This document shows positions 8,935-18,542 of a stretch of 64,000 nucleotides of DNA, one piece after another. The translations under genes and the position numbers were made by a program. Source of the DNA: Roseimaritima multifibrata (GTDB lineage: Bacteria > Planctomycetota > Planctomycetia > Pirellulales > Pirellulaceae); the NCBI RefSeq assembly GCF_007741495.1, contig NZ_CP036262.1, positions 6,386,001-6,450,000 of the forward strand, written 5' to 3'. Position 1 is the first letter of the stretch. Each line of letters begins with the position of its first letter. The notes beneath the pieces were generated by a model. That model saw nothing but the letters and a program-made list of their open reading frames with translations. It made no database searches and had not been told where the DNA came from.

Positions 8935-11156
8935 GGAGATCCCTTCATTGCAAATCGGCTGACCAACGATTCGGTGACCAACAATCCCAGCGCCACAAAA
9001 AGCAGGCTGCGAAACCAGTCCCCGACCCCATCGATCGATTCCCCTTGGGCCTCCTTTTCACCACGCGCGACCTTTGACGTTTGTTCCTCCGTCGATTCGT
9101 CTTGCTCGCTGCCAAGACGCCGCAGCGAATCCCTTTCGCTTTGCGTCAGTTTTCTCAAATCGCCCTCACGGGGATCAACATTCACCGCAATCAACTGCTC
9201 GGTCTGATCGGCATATTCCAGGCGGTAAATTCCAGGCGATTCCAGTTTCCCGGCCGTCCAACCAGTTTGCCCTGTCTGCGAAAGCGGAGTAACATCCAGT
9301 ACACGTTTAACCGTTTGCTGCGCTCCACTTATCCCCGGTTCAAGAAGCGTTACCGTCTGTGGTCGATCCCGACGCCCCGCAATGGCGTGCGTCAGCGATT
9401 GCCCAACTTGAAGTTCAGTCGATCTCCTAGCCGGCACCGTCGCCCACGCGGACAGTTCTTGTACCAAAGGGACCAGACTTGGCCACGCGACTAATAAATT
9501 CCAGGGTGCAGGGTCGTCATTCGAAGCGGCGACCATCGGCGCGGTCGTCACCACAAGCGTTCGAGAAACCTTCGTGTCTACCGTATCACCAAGGTCCGCC
9601 GCAACCCGCTGATCGCGATCGATGGCAATCACCAGAGGAGCACTTTGTTTCCCGATCCCCAGGGCGACTTCTCCTTGCTGGGCTTCGATTTTCCAGTAAC
9701 GGAAAACAGGCGTCGAGAGCAGCCCCGACTGCGGGAACGGAGCAAACGGCGCCGCGATGGGATGCCGGTACCCTCGCGGATCAATGGGATAAACCGCTTC
9801 GGAAGAGGGCTCCTGCAAGCGGAACGGAAGCTCTGACGCGGTGTACCCTTCCGGACTAGCATTCATTCCTAACCACCAGATGATTCCCGACCTAGCCGTA
9901 ACCATTCGGTCGATCGCTGTCTGCATAGCGGCATCAACAACCACAAGATCGCACATCATCAGTAAATCGGCTGAGCGGGGCTTAGCATCGTTCGCCATGG
10001 ACTGAAACCGTTCGGAAGTCAGCTGCTGGATTTCCCACTGACCTTCGGTTCCTGCCTGCAATGCAGCGGCAACAAATCGCGTTCGATTCGCTGGCCCCAC
10101 ACAATAAACCAACAACGGTTTGGTCGGTTGCCGAACCAACCAACGTTCATTGTCGACGAACAGAGAATCCTCCACCAACTGAGCATGCACAACCGAAGGT
10201 CCTGCCGCCGCCGGAATCGCAACTTCCGCAAACGAGTCCCCCGGCGTGTTCATCGCCAAACTGGTGGCATAGGTATCGTTTCCATCGACGGAAATCGAAA
10301 CGGGGATTGCTGCCGAGAGCGGTTCGTCCGCGGTGGCAGTGACCGTCAAACGATTCGCGGCCACCGCATCCAGCGAACGCAGTCTTACATTCACCGTCGT
10401 CTGCGGTTGGCCATCGGTGACATCGATGACTTCCACCGATCCAATATCCGACTGCAGATCCTGCCAGCGAGCCCCGATGCTACCGCTCGTCGCTGGCTGC
10501 CACGTCTGCTGCTGCCCATCACTGAAGAAGTACGCCTGAAGGTTGTTCACTTGGTCGTCGGGAACCGAGCGTTCCAGAACCGCCAACATCGCTGGCAGAG
10601 AAGCGGGAGTCATCGCGGGTTGCATCCGCTCCAATTCTCGAACCACACGATCGACGTCCGCAGAAGGCTTCGGAACCATCGCCAAAGGAGACTCTTGCAT
10701 TGCGAAGAGCATCAATGTGTCGCCGGGCAGCGTTTCTCGGCAAACTTCCGCTGCCCGCTCTTTCGCAACTTGAAACCGGGTTTTTCCATCAGGCAACTGC
10801 GTGAACATTGAATAGGAAGTATCCAGCACAATCACCCTTAAGACGGCCGGTCGATTCTTGGTTGCCAACGTTTGTTGGAATATTGGATTTGCCAGCGCCA
10901 CAGCAATCATCAACACCGCCAAGACCCGAATCAGCAGGAGCAACCACTGCCACAAGCGAACACTGCGGGAGCGTTTTTGCATCGCCGCCAAAAGAAACTG
11001 CATCGCTGGCCAATCGACCGTTCGCAGCCGCCGTCGATTCAGCAAGTGCAAGACAATGGGAACTCCAGCGACCATCCCCCACAGCAGCATCCCACCTGCG
11101 ACAAACGGCCCAATCGCAAAAAGCGTTGGCAGGAAAATCCCCGCGGCACTATCCAT
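8931..11156 (-). CDS. BatA-like N-terminal and VWA membrane protein
   Basis: The 741-residue protein opens with the BatA/aerotolerance N-terminal region: a membrane helix, then PIVLHLLNRRRLRTVDWPAM and a second helix at WQWLLLLIRVLAVLMIAVAL. The VWA core starts VIVLDTSYSMF near residue 100, with the DxSxS-type metal site kept as DTSYS. A C-terminal helix (SLLFVALGLLVTESLV) anchors the end. It overlaps DUF58 by 8 bases and the next VWA gene by ATGA, inside a MoxR-DUF58-BatA-VWA block. In other bacteria such blocks are linked to stress tolerance or to metal and cofactor insertion by MoxR; here the operon also holds heme-copper oxidase assembly genes. Confidence 0.87.
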   Translation of the reverse strand: MDSAAGIFLPTLFAIGPFVAGGMLLWGMVAGVPIVLHLLNRRRLRTVDWPAMQFLLAAMQKRSRSVRLWQWLLLLIRVLAVLMIAVALANPIFQQTLATKNRPAVLRVIVLDTSYSMFTQLPDGKTRFQVAKERAAEVCRETLPGDTLMLFAMQESPLAMVPKPSADVDRVVRELERMQPAMTPASLPAMLAVLERSVPDDQVNNLQAYFFSDGQQQTWQPATSGSIGARWQDLQSDIGSVEVIDVTDGQPQTTVNVRLRSLDAVAANRLTVTATADEPLSAAIPVSISVDGNDTYATSLAMNTPGDSFAEVAIPAAAGPSVVHAQLVEDSLFVDNERWLVRQPTKPLLVYCVGPANRTRFVAAALQAGTEGQWEIQQLTSERFQSMANDAKPRSADLLMMCDLVVVDAAMQTAIDRMVTARSGIIWWLGMNASPEGYTASELPFRLQEPSSEAVYPIDPRGYRHPIAAPFAPFPQSGLLSTPVFRYWKIEAQQGEVALGIGKQSAPLVIAIDRDQRVAADLGDTVDTKVSRTLVVTTAPMVAASNDDPAPWNLLVAWPSLVPLVQELSAWATVPARRSTELQVGQSLTHAIAGRRDRPQTVTLLEPGISGAQQTVKRVLDVTPLSQTGQTGWTAGKLESPGIYRLEYADQTEQLIAVNVDPREGDLRKLTQSERDSLRRLGSEQDESTEEQTSKVARGEKEAQGESIDGVGDWFRSLLFVALGLLVTESLVSRFAMKGSP

Positions 11157-12054
11157 AGTACTGATTCAACCTCGCAGCCAACATGGATCCGATCGGTTGA
11201 TCTGTCGTCAGAGCGAGGAAAGGCGTTTCGGTTTGCTCGCACACCTGCTCAATCGACTGACAAAATTCTTGCATCGCTTCGTGGTACGCTTCCGCAAACG
11301 CCTCGGGCTGCAGATCGACCGGCGGTTCCCCTTCCATTCCTTGAAACCGCGTCATCCCGTGCACCGACAATTCTTTCTCTTCTGGATGCAGGACTTGAAT
11401 AACAAACAAATCGTGTCCCGCCGCTCGCACGTACCGGACGGCCGTTTCGATCGCTTGCGGGGAATCCAAAAGATCACTGATCAGGACAACAATTCCCGGG
11501 CGGGTCAAACGAGCCAGCGCCTGCTGAACTTGCTGACCGACATGGTCATCGCCCTCAACCTGACAACGGGCAAGGACGTCAACCATTCCTTGCACCTGTG
11601 GTTCTCCATTGCTCAGCGGCAGATCGATTCCGTTGCCACCCAGGAAGGTCAAAGAGCATTGATCCTGCGCGGTAAGCGTGATGAACCCAAGAGAAGCGGC
11701 GACGCGTGCCGCGTAGTCAAATTTGCTTTGGGCATCCCCGGAAGGCTGAAGACCGGCGAATGCCATACTACCCGACGCATCCAGCATCAGATGGCAGACC
11801 AAGGCGGTTTCGTCTTCACGATTTTGCAGAAAGAAGCGATCGGTTCGAGCGTAGACTTTCCAGTCCACACTTCGCAGATCGTCCCCTAAGACGTACGGAC
11901 GATGCTCCGCGAATTCGACGCTATGCCCATGCCTGGAACTGCGGTGCACCCCTGTCAGCGCCCCGCCGTCAAACGGGCGCAGCCGACGAAGTCCGGAACC
12001 GGAAAGTTCAGCGAGCGTCTGCGGATCGAAAAACTTTTTCCAATTCGGATCCAT
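11149..12054 (-). CDS. DUF58 family protein (MoxR partner)
   Basis: The 301-residue protein carries the DUF58 signature: GVHRSSRHGHSVEFAEHRPY, then YVLGDDLRSVDWKVYARTD, followed by a VWA-like half starting HLMLDASGSMAF. DUF58 proteins nearly always follow MoxR AAA ATPases and are thought to be their adaptors or substrates. The start lies 47 bases inside the MoxR gene, and the 3' end overlaps the BatA-like gene by 8 bases, so the three are coupled. No membrane helix is evident, so it is probably cytoplasmic. Confidence 0.92.
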   Translation of the reverse strand: MDPNWKKFFDPQTLAELSGSGLRRLRPFDGGALTGVHRSSRHGHSVEFAEHRPYVLGDDLRSVDWKVYARTDRFFLQNREDETALVCHLMLDASGSMAFAGLQPSGDAQSKFDYAARVAASLGFITLTAQDQCSLTFLGGNGIDLPLSNGEPQVQGMVDVLARCQVEGDDHVGQQVQQALARLTRPGIVVLISDLLDSPQAIETAVRYVRAAGHDLFVIQVLHPEEKELSVHGMTRFQGMEGEPPVDLQPEAFAEAYHEAMQEFCQSIEQVCEQTETPFLALTTDQPIGSMLAARLNQYYG

Positions 12055-13129
12055 GAAGATCGCTTTTCTCTTGTTGGTCGATAGCGTCTAGCAATTCGTC
12101 AATCAAGGCGTCCGCAGACAAACCTTCCGCTCGAGCGGCAAAATTCAATCGCATTCGATGTCGCAAGACAGGCTTCGCAATCGATCGAATATCTTCGCGT
12201 TCCACCATCATCCGGCCATCAAGTGCGGCTTTTGCTTTGGCCCCTAGCACCAAGTACTGACTACCGCGTGGCCCGGCGCCCCACTGGACGAACTGGTCGA
12301 CGCGTTGTGAAACGGGAAGCGTTTTTGTGCCGCCGTCGGCTGCCGAAGTGTCGGCAGGCCGTGACAGACGTGCCAACCGCGTCGCGTATCGTGCAACGCT
12401 TGCGGCGACCGGAACGCGCCGTACAGTCTGGATCAATTCAACCAATTCGTCCGCATTCAAAACCGGCTGGATCGACTCCTGCCCATCCCCCGTCGTCCGC
12501 ATCACCACCGCCAATTCGTCATCTTCACTCATGTGACGAATCCGAATATCAAACATGAATCGATCCAGCTGAGCCTCTGGGAGCGGGTAGGTCCCCTCTT
12601 GCTCGATCGGGTTCTGGGTCGCCAGCACAAAAAACGGATTCGGCAGCGCATGCCGCTGTCCGGCTGCCGTCACCTGTTTTTCCTGCATCGCTTCCAAGAG
12701 GGCCGCCTGAGTTTTCGGCGGAGTTCGATTGATTTCATCAGCCAGCACGATATTAGCAAAGACCGGTCCTTCAATGAATCGAAAATGACGTTCGCCGCTT
12801 GCCCGATCCTCCTGCATCACTTCCGTTCCCGTGATATCGGCGGGCATCAGGTCGGGAGTGAACTGGATACGGCTGAACTGCAACTGCAGGACTTCGGAAA
12901 GACTGTGAACCAACAATGTCTTTGCCAATCCGGGAACGCCAACCAGCAAACAGTGGCCCCCGGAAAACAAGGCGATCAAGACCTGTTCAATCACCTCTTC
13001 CTGACCAACAATCCGTCGGTGCAGTTGTTCGGTCATCAGCCGCTTAATTTCACCAAGCCGAACGAGACGTGAAGCATCATCGGCTGCAAGCGAAGCCACG
13101 GAATCGGTAGAAGTAGGATTGGCATTCAT
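12008..13129 (-). CDS. MoxR-family AAA+ ATPase
   Basis: The 373-residue protein has Walker A GVPGLAKT, Walker B VLADEINR, sensor-type ATQNPIEQEGTYPLPEAQLD and the C-terminal lid domain, all typical of MoxR chaperone-like ATPases. ATG 13129 is chosen; a TTG at 13189 would add 20 residues overlapping the upstream gene. It is the first of the MoxR-DUF58-BatA-VWA block and follows the PQQ-propeller gene with a 46-base gap. MoxR ATPases act with VWA proteins in the maturation of protein complexes. The link to oxidase assembly here rests on operon membership only. Confidence 0.93.
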   Translation of the reverse strand: MNANPTSTDSVASLAADDASRLVRLGEIKRLMTEQLHRRIVGQEEVIEQVLIALFSGGHCLLVGVPGLAKTLLVHSLSEVLQLQFSRIQFTPDLMPADITGTEVMQEDRASGERHFRFIEGPVFANIVLADEINRTPPKTQAALLEAMQEKQVTAAGQRHALPNPFFVLATQNPIEQEGTYPLPEAQLDRFMFDIRIRHMSEDDELAVVMRTTGDGQESIQPVLNADELVELIQTVRRVPVAASVARYATRLARLSRPADTSAADGGTKTLPVSQRVDQFVQWGAGPRGSQYLVLGAKAKAALDGRMMVEREDIRSIAKPVLRHRMRLNFAARAEGLSADALIDELLDAIDQQEKSDLHGSELEKVFRSADAR

Positions 13130-13175
13130 GTCTACTAGTGTCGCTGACCCGTGAGCCGGTGGCAATGACCTAACG

Positions 13176-15437
13176 TCATTTGAGAACAACGATCGCTTCG
13201 GGGGTACTGTTTAAAATCCACCCGTCCGACTCGCTCAGATCGCCACCTCGCCGACCAAAAGGGCGTAGCGAAATCCGATCGACCATCCGCGGAATCGCCG
13301 TCCCACGATCATTTTCGTCAACGGCCCCCGGAAACACATAAATGGACTCGGACGTCGGCCAGTAAACAAAACCATCCACAAGGATTCCGGTCCCCACCCC
13401 GGCAGGCGAATCGATTCCGCCCCCCACTTGATCCACATCCCCTTCAGGAAAACTAGACAACACATCCCCGGAGAGCGCCTTCAACCAAATCAATTGCTGC
13501 CCCCCCAGTACCCACTGGCCCGCAACTTGGCCGATCACATGCGTGATATCGTCCCCGACTCCTGCCGCCGTTGCCCACCGCAGTTGCCCGTCGGCAGCAT
13601 TCAATCCGACCACACGATCCATATCGACGCCAGCGACGATCACTTCACCTCCAACGACTCCCAACGCCGAATCGGACTTTACCGCCGCCGGCCGCTGCCG
13701 AGGAAAACCGCCAGAATCCAATTCCGCAAGCGGATGCCGAACACTCCACTGCAACCGTCCGTCTGCGACTGAAACGGATGCGGTCACCCCTTCGGCGTGG
13801 ATCACCAACCGGTCTTCGGCCAAAACCAAGGGAATCGTTTCCACGGCAATTTGTTCCTTAACCAACCGTTGCATCACAAACGGTGGACTGGCCCACAAAA
13901 TGTTTCCAGTGGGAAGATCGTAGCATTGCAGCGTGATCGATTGAGCTGCCCCATCGGTACTTCGCACCGCGATAAAACAGCGATCGCCCAACAGAACCGG
14001 ACGGCTGGCAAAAACGTAATCGTCAGGCAACCGAACGGGATAACCGCCCTGCAACGCCCCTTCGCGATACCGATCCAAAACCACCAACTGACTGGCTGTT
14101 CGCTGGCTGCGATACGCTTGCTGACCGACATACCGTGAACCGAAACTTCCCACCAGCCAACGTCCTCCCGCGACCAAATCGAAACGTGGCATCCCAGACA
14201 AGGGAAGCCCGGCAGGCCAAAGCAACGTATCGGTGTTGGTCGCAACATGGATCGCCTCGGTCCCGATACCCGACGGCCAGGGCTGGCCAGTCTGTAGCGA
14301 ACGGGCAAAGACCTCTGATCCCGAATGAATAAAAGCGACACCATCGACGATCGCGGGGAAAGAACGAACGCTCACCTTTTCATTCACTCCGGCAGCGAGC
14401 GGCGGCAGACTGTTTTTGTCAACGTTTTGCAGATACCGTGCAGATCCCTGCAGGACTCGCTGATGTTTCTCTCCCGGTGCACCATCGACGACCGCCGACC
14501 ACTCAGGTTCCGCACTCGCGACTTTCAACGAATCCGCTTCCTGATCCCCGGAAACTTCATCTGCAGCAACCTGGACGATCCGTTCCAGTTCGACAACCAA
14601 TATGTCGGCACCGCGAGCGCGATAGGCTGCAATCAAACGGTCGCCAACTTGGCGAAGCGGAATCGAAGAATTGCGATAACATCCCAAAGGCAACCCTTTG
14701 CGGTTCTGAACCTGCTGTACTAAAGAATCGATCACCGAAAAAGGGAGCGGAGTCTTCGGATCGCGTCTGAGTGTCGCCAGCAGCGTATTCCAATCAGTCG
14801 CTGATACCGCAGCCGATTCCGGCGAAGATACGCCGGCAGGAACGGGAGACCGAGGTTGCCAGAAAGGATCGATACGAACCAGATGATCGATCGCCGACTG
14901 CAACCGCCCTGCCCGCAGGTCTAAATCGGCCAACGACAGCAGGACATCATCGCCATACGAAGTCGAAAAATACCGGCGGGAGACTTCAAGCAACGCCTTG
15001 CGAGCTTCCTCCGGTTCAACAACCTGGACCGCACGTTCCCACTCCGATTTTGCGACTCGATCAAAACGCTGGCGGTACAGTTGCAGCGTCTCGGGGTACT
15101 TCAGCCCCAACCGGAGCAAACGATCATGAACGGCGAGTTCAGCAGGCTGATAGTTTTCGGCAATGAGGTCCGCATCTGTGCGAAGACTGTCCGGGACCCG
15201 CATTAGGCGTCCGTCGGTCGAATCCAACATTTGGACCGCCAAATCGACCGCCGCGTCCGCTTCTCCGGCGATAATCAACTGATCCAGCTGATTGAACGAC
15301 AACCGCTGTGCCGGTTCAATCTCATACAGTCGCTGCGACTGTGCAAACAAACTCAGGTTGCCACCGACCCAAAAACAGACAACCAGGGTCATCACCCCGA
15401 ATCGCTGAATCGATCGTACTCTACTGAGGCGGAACAT
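13176..15437 (-). CDS. Secreted PQQ-type beta-propeller protein
   Basis: The 753-residue protein has a signal peptide (RFGVMTLVVCFWVGGNLSLFAQ). A helical, TPR-like N-terminal part comes next (SLADLDLRAGRLQSAIDHLV). Repeated propeller blades follow with the pattern DGxLxW: VADGRLQWSVRHP, AADGQLRWATAA and LPTGNILWASPP. These match PQQ/WD40-like quinoprotein folds, but no dehydrogenase catalytic residues were identified, so it may be structural, similar to BamB-like propellers. It overlaps DUF420 by 17 bases. Its place between the oxidase assembly and MoxR sections suggests a periplasmic accessory role. Confidence 0.85.
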   Translation of the reverse strand: MFRLSRVRSIQRFGVMTLVVCFWVGGNLSLFAQSQRLYEIEPAQRLSFNQLDQLIIAGEADAAVDLAVQMLDSTDGRLMRVPDSLRTDADLIAENYQPAELAVHDRLLRLGLKYPETLQLYRQRFDRVAKSEWERAVQVVEPEEARKALLEVSRRYFSTSYGDDVLLSLADLDLRAGRLQSAIDHLVRIDPFWQPRSPVPAGVSSPESAAVSATDWNTLLATLRRDPKTPLPFSVIDSLVQQVQNRKGLPLGCYRNSSIPLRQVGDRLIAAYRARGADILVVELERIVQVAADEVSGDQEADSLKVASAEPEWSAVVDGAPGEKHQRVLQGSARYLQNVDKNSLPPLAAGVNEKVSVRSFPAIVDGVAFIHSGSEVFARSLQTGQPWPSGIGTEAIHVATNTDTLLWPAGLPLSGMPRFDLVAGGRWLVGSFGSRYVGQQAYRSQRTASQLVVLDRYREGALQGGYPVRLPDDYVFASRPVLLGDRCFIAVRSTDGAAQSITLQCYDLPTGNILWASPPFVMQRLVKEQIAVETIPLVLAEDRLVIHAEGVTASVSVADGRLQWSVRHPLAELDSGGFPRQRPAAVKSDSALGVVGGEVIVAGVDMDRVVGLNAADGQLRWATAAGVGDDITHVIGQVAGQWVLGGQQLIWLKALSGDVLSSFPEGDVDQVGGGIDSPAGVGTGILVDGFVYWPTSESIYVFPGAVDENDRGTAIPRMVDRISLRPFGRRGGDLSESDGWILNSTPEAIVVLK

Positions 15438-15888
15438 AGATTTGATATAGCATTAGATAGACAACGACCCCTGAAATGGAAACGTACAACCAAATCGGGA
15501 ACGCCCAGCGGACAAGCCGTCGATGAGCACTTCGGCGGTCCTTCAGTCCCAGGATAGCAGCCCACACGGCCAATACGGGAACGGTGATCGCAAGCGGGAT
15601 ATGAGTCAGCAGCACCAACAGATAAACGATGAACGCCCCTTGGGACGCAACCGCAGGGTCCCGAGGAAACTTTTTGTTCGGCGATCCGGTCGTTTCCAAC
15701 AAGGCAAATTTGTGCAGTAGGTACAGCCCCAGAAAAAGGACACTGACGCTAAGGGCGGTCAGCATCAAGTTACGATGGGCCTTGATATTGCCACGCTTGA
15801 CTTGCCACAGGGCAAGCAACAGCAGAATGGTTGCCAACGCGTTTAGCGAAGCCGTTGCATGCGGTAGGTTTTCGGCTAACCAGTCCAT
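15421..15888 (-). CDS. DUF420 integral membrane protein
   Basis: The 155-residue protein has four membrane helices (ASLNALATILLLLALW; NLMLTALSVSVLFLGLYLL; GAFIVYLLVLLTHIPLAI with VLAVWAAILGL; FPIWLYVSISGVVVYLML). Conserved histidines occur in KAHRNLM, LLHKFAL and LTHIPLA, as in DUF420/YozB-CtaM-like proteins. Members of this family are found next to SCO and CtaA/CtaB and have been tied to cytochrome aa3 maturation. The start overlaps the SCO stop (TGATG), so translation is coupled. Confidence 0.9.
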   Translation of the reverse strand: MDWLAENLPHATASLNALATILLLLALWQVKRGNIKAHRNLMLTALSVSVLFLGLYLLHKFALLETTGSPNKKFPRDPAVASQGAFIVYLLVLLTHIPLAITVPVLAVWAAILGLKDRRSAHRRLVRWAFPIWLYVSISGVVVYLMLYQIYVPPQ

Positions 15889-16577
15889 CAGGCAGCATCC
15901 TTCGCTGTTTTATTGGCCGCGATCATTTCCTGCAAATCTTTTTCCAGTCGTTTCAACGAACGCGGGTCACTCCAGCGATATAACGCTTCCATATCCCCTT
16001 CAGGATTCATCAGAATAAACCGCTCGGTATGCTGCAAGTTTGCCGAAACTTGAAACATCTCGGCCCCCACACGCTGGATGTAGATGGGGTCATCGGTCGT
16101 CAGAAACAACCATTGATCCGGATCGGCACCGAAGCGGGCGGCGTACTCACGCAGCGCCTCTGGCGTATCGTTTTCCGCGTCGACGGAAATGGACAGGAAC
16201 TTGACATCTTGGCCAGCGAATTTGTCGGCCAGTTCCTTCAGCGCTTGATTTTGCTGAATGCAAATACTGGGACACTGAGTGAAAAAGAAACTGACAACGT
16301 AGGGCTGTCCTTTCAGCGATTCACTCGTGACTTCTCGGCCACTCCGTTCGGTCAACGTGAACTCTCGCACCCAATTTGCATCTTCCGGGAGATCTGGTTT
16401 CGGAGGAGCTTCGACTCGGGTTGGCTGTTCTTCATCGATGACGACTTCGATGTCACCGTCAGGACCTTTGATTGTGACCGTATGCTGCCGCTGAGATTGA
16501 TTTCGCATTTGGCGGAGCGCCAGCCCAATCACCAAACCGATCACCACGATCAAAAAAATATGGACTGCCGTTCGCAT
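15888..16577 (-). CDS. SCO1/SenC copper chaperone for cytochrome oxidase
   Basis: The 229-residue thioredoxin-like protein has an N-terminal anchor (IFLIVVIGLVIGLALR) and the copper-binding CPSIC motif in SFFFTQCPSICIQQNQAL. A downstream histidine at LQHTERFILMNPEG completes the CxxxC...H set. It delivers copper to the CuA site of subunit II on the outer face of the membrane. The start overlaps the permease stop by one base (TAATG). All metal ligands seem present, so it is probably functional. Confidence 0.94.
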   Translation of the reverse strand: MRTAVHIFLIVVIGLVIGLALRQMRNQSQRQHTVTIKGPDGDIEVVIDEEQPTRVEAPPKPDLPEDANWVREFTLTERSGREVTSESLKGQPYVVSFFFTQCPSICIQQNQALKELADKFAGQDVKFLSISVDAENDTPEALREYAARFGADPDQWLFLTTDDPIYIQRVGAEMFQVSANLQHTERFILMNPEGDMEALYRWSDPRSLKRLEKDLQEMIAANKTAKDAA

Positions 16578-17476
16578 TAGGCCACCAAATCTGCTTTCTT
16601 ACTTCCCCGCATCAGGTACCATGCAATCGACAGCATCGCGACCATGAACAGGACGGAAACGATCCAGTTGGTTACTGAATCCGGAGCGAACCCACCTTCG
16701 GCAAAATCGACGGCGGGATACAACAAATGCCGCATTTCAGCCAATCCATAGGTCAACGGATTGGCTAACATCACCCAGCGAAGCACGGTCTGCCCCATCG
16801 CAAGCGATTCTTCGCCGGCGGCTGGTACCGGGAAAAAGGCCCCGCTCATCAACCACATCGGCATCAGACCCAACATCATGATGGCATGAAACCCTTGAGT
16901 GCTATCCATCGGCCAGGCAACAATCATTCCCAACCCGCACATCGACAGTGCCAGCACCGCTAACAGCAGCATCAACGGGAAAATTGAAAAACTGAGAGGA
17001 GCGGTTCCGAAGGCGTAAACCAAGGTAAGAAAGAAGACCGCCTGAACCCACGCGATCGCTCCGCCGCCAATCACTTTGCCTGCCAACACGGGCCACCGCC
17101 CTACCGGCGCGACAAGCACAGCCTGCATAAAACCTTCGCGGCGATCCTCGATCACCGAAATGGTCGCAAAGATCGCAGTAAAAAGGACGATCAAGGCAAC
17201 GGTTCCTGGCAAGAAGAACTGGATAAAATCCTGTCCCCCTGCCCCTTCAAACGAGCCCCGCAAACCGGTTCCAAACAGGAGCCAAAAAAGCAGGGGCTGA
17301 ACGACAGCTGCGGTGACGCGGTTGCGTTGTCTAAAAAAGCGAACCCATTCGCGGCGGGCAAGCATCCACGCAGCCCCCCAACCACTCGGAGAATGAACGG
17401 TTGTAGGCATCGCGGCCGTAGGATCCGTAGCGGACACGGAAGCGGTACTTGAGGGTGCAGAAGTCGTTATCGACAT
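16577..17476 (-). CDS. ABC-2 type transporter permease
   Basis: The 299-residue protein has about six membrane helices in the ABC-2 pattern. Motifs include WMLARREWVRFFRQRNR before the first helix and EDRREGFMQAVLVAPVGR between helices, as in DrrB/NodJ-like permeases. It follows the matching ATPase gene by 12 bases. Placement between heme O synthase and SCO suggests export linked to oxidase assembly; the substrate cannot be read from the sequence. Confidence 0.92.
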   Translation of the reverse strand: MSITTSAPSSTASVSATDPTAAMPTTVHSPSGWGAAWMLARREWVRFFRQRNRVTAAVVQPLLFWLLFGTGLRGSFEGAGGQDFIQFFLPGTVALIVLFTAIFATISVIEDRREGFMQAVLVAPVGRWPVLAGKVIGGGAIAWVQAVFFLTLVYAFGTAPLSFSIFPLMLLLAVLALSMCGLGMIVAWPMDSTQGFHAIMMLGLMPMWLMSGAFFPVPAAGEESLAMGQTVLRWVMLANPLTYGLAEMRHLLYPAVDFAEGGFAPDSVTNWIVSVLFMVAMLSIAWYLMRGSKKADLVA

Positions 17477-17488
17477 AGTGTTTCTTTG

Positions 17489-18487
17489 TTATTCCTGTGC
17501 TTCCGACGTCGACCAAAAACGGTGCCCGGTCTTGGCAATAAAGACATCTTCCAATCCAGGGCGTCCGACCGTAATCGATCGAGCCGATTCGCCTAGCAAC
17601 TCCGCCAACTTGGGAACCAAGTCCGCCGGTCGGTCACTATGGATTCGGATCTGTTGTTGAACTCGTTGAACCTTCAATCCTAGTTTCTCCTGAACCAATT
17701 TCTCGGTCGCTTCAGGATCTTCGCTATGAATCGTGACCAGGCCATCCCCCATCTCGGCTTGCAGCTGATCGGGTGTTCCGTTGGCGATGATTTTGCCCTC
17801 CGCCAAAATCGCCAGCTGATCGGCTTTTTCGGCCTCTTCCAGCAGATGGGTTGTCAGAAGGATCGTCATTCCTTCAGCAGCCATCGAACGCAAGGCTTCC
17901 CAAAGGTCCAAGCGGGCCCCTGGGTCCAGGCCGGTGCTCGGTTCATCCAGCAATAGGACTCGCGGCCGATGCAACATTCCCTTTGCCAATTCGACGCGTC
18001 GTTTTAGCCCGCCCGACAGTTTTTCGCAGATCTCTTTACGACGATCGGTCAAACCCAAGGCCTGCAGGACTTCATCGCGTCGCTTCCGGAAAGCGGCTCC
18101 GGACAATCCATACAACGCCGCTTGGCAGGCAATATTTTCATCGACGGACAATTTCTTGTCCAAGCTGGGCGACTGAAAGACGATTCCAATGCGTTTGCGG
18201 ACTTCGATAACGTCGCGCACCTCGGCCCCCGCGACGGTGATCTGTCCTTTTTGCAGCGGCATCAAAGTGGAAATCAAGCGAAACAGAGTGGTCTTGCCAC
18301 TGCCGTTTGGCCCCAGCAATGCAAAAATCGAGCCTTGCTGAACCGTCAGATCGACTCCCTGCAGTGCGGCTCGATCACCGTAACGATGTTCCACGCCGGC
18401 AACTTGGATGACCGCGGGCGATATTTCCGATGACGGCGACGCGGGAGCATGTGTCGCCGATGATGTTGGTGAAGTCAAACCGTTCAC
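17489..18487 (-). CDS. ABC transporter ATP-binding protein
   Basis: Walker A is GPNGSGKTT, the signature is LSGGLKRRVELAKG, Walker B is VLLLDEPSTGLDPGAR and the switch is TTHLLEEAEK. About 100 C-terminal residues follow, as in DrrA/CcmA-like exporters. GTG 18487 is my preferred start (332 residues); a TTG at 18571 would extend the frame into the ctaB 3' end and adds no conserved sequence. Neither has a clear Shine-Dalgarno. It pairs with the ABC-2 permease just downstream. Confidence 0.93.
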   Translation of the reverse strand: MNGLTSPTSSATHAPASPSSEISPAVIQVAGVEHRYGDRAALQGVDLTVQQGSIFALLGPNGSGKTTLFRLISTLMPLQKGQITVAGAEVRDVIEVRKRIGIVFQSPSLDKKLSVDENIACQAALYGLSGAAFRKRRDEVLQALGLTDRRKEICEKLSGGLKRRVELAKGMLHRPRVLLLDEPSTGLDPGARLDLWEALRSMAAEGMTILLTTHLLEEAEKADQLAILAEGKIIANGTPDQLQAEMGDGLVTIHSEDPEATEKLVQEKLGLKVQRVQQQIRIHSDRPADLVPKLAELLGESARSITVGRPGLEDVFIAKTGHRFWSTSEAQE

Positions 18488-18542
18488 GGGGATCGTAGGA
18501 GGGAGAGCAGACAGAAAGGAAAACGGCGGGAGGGTTTCCCAC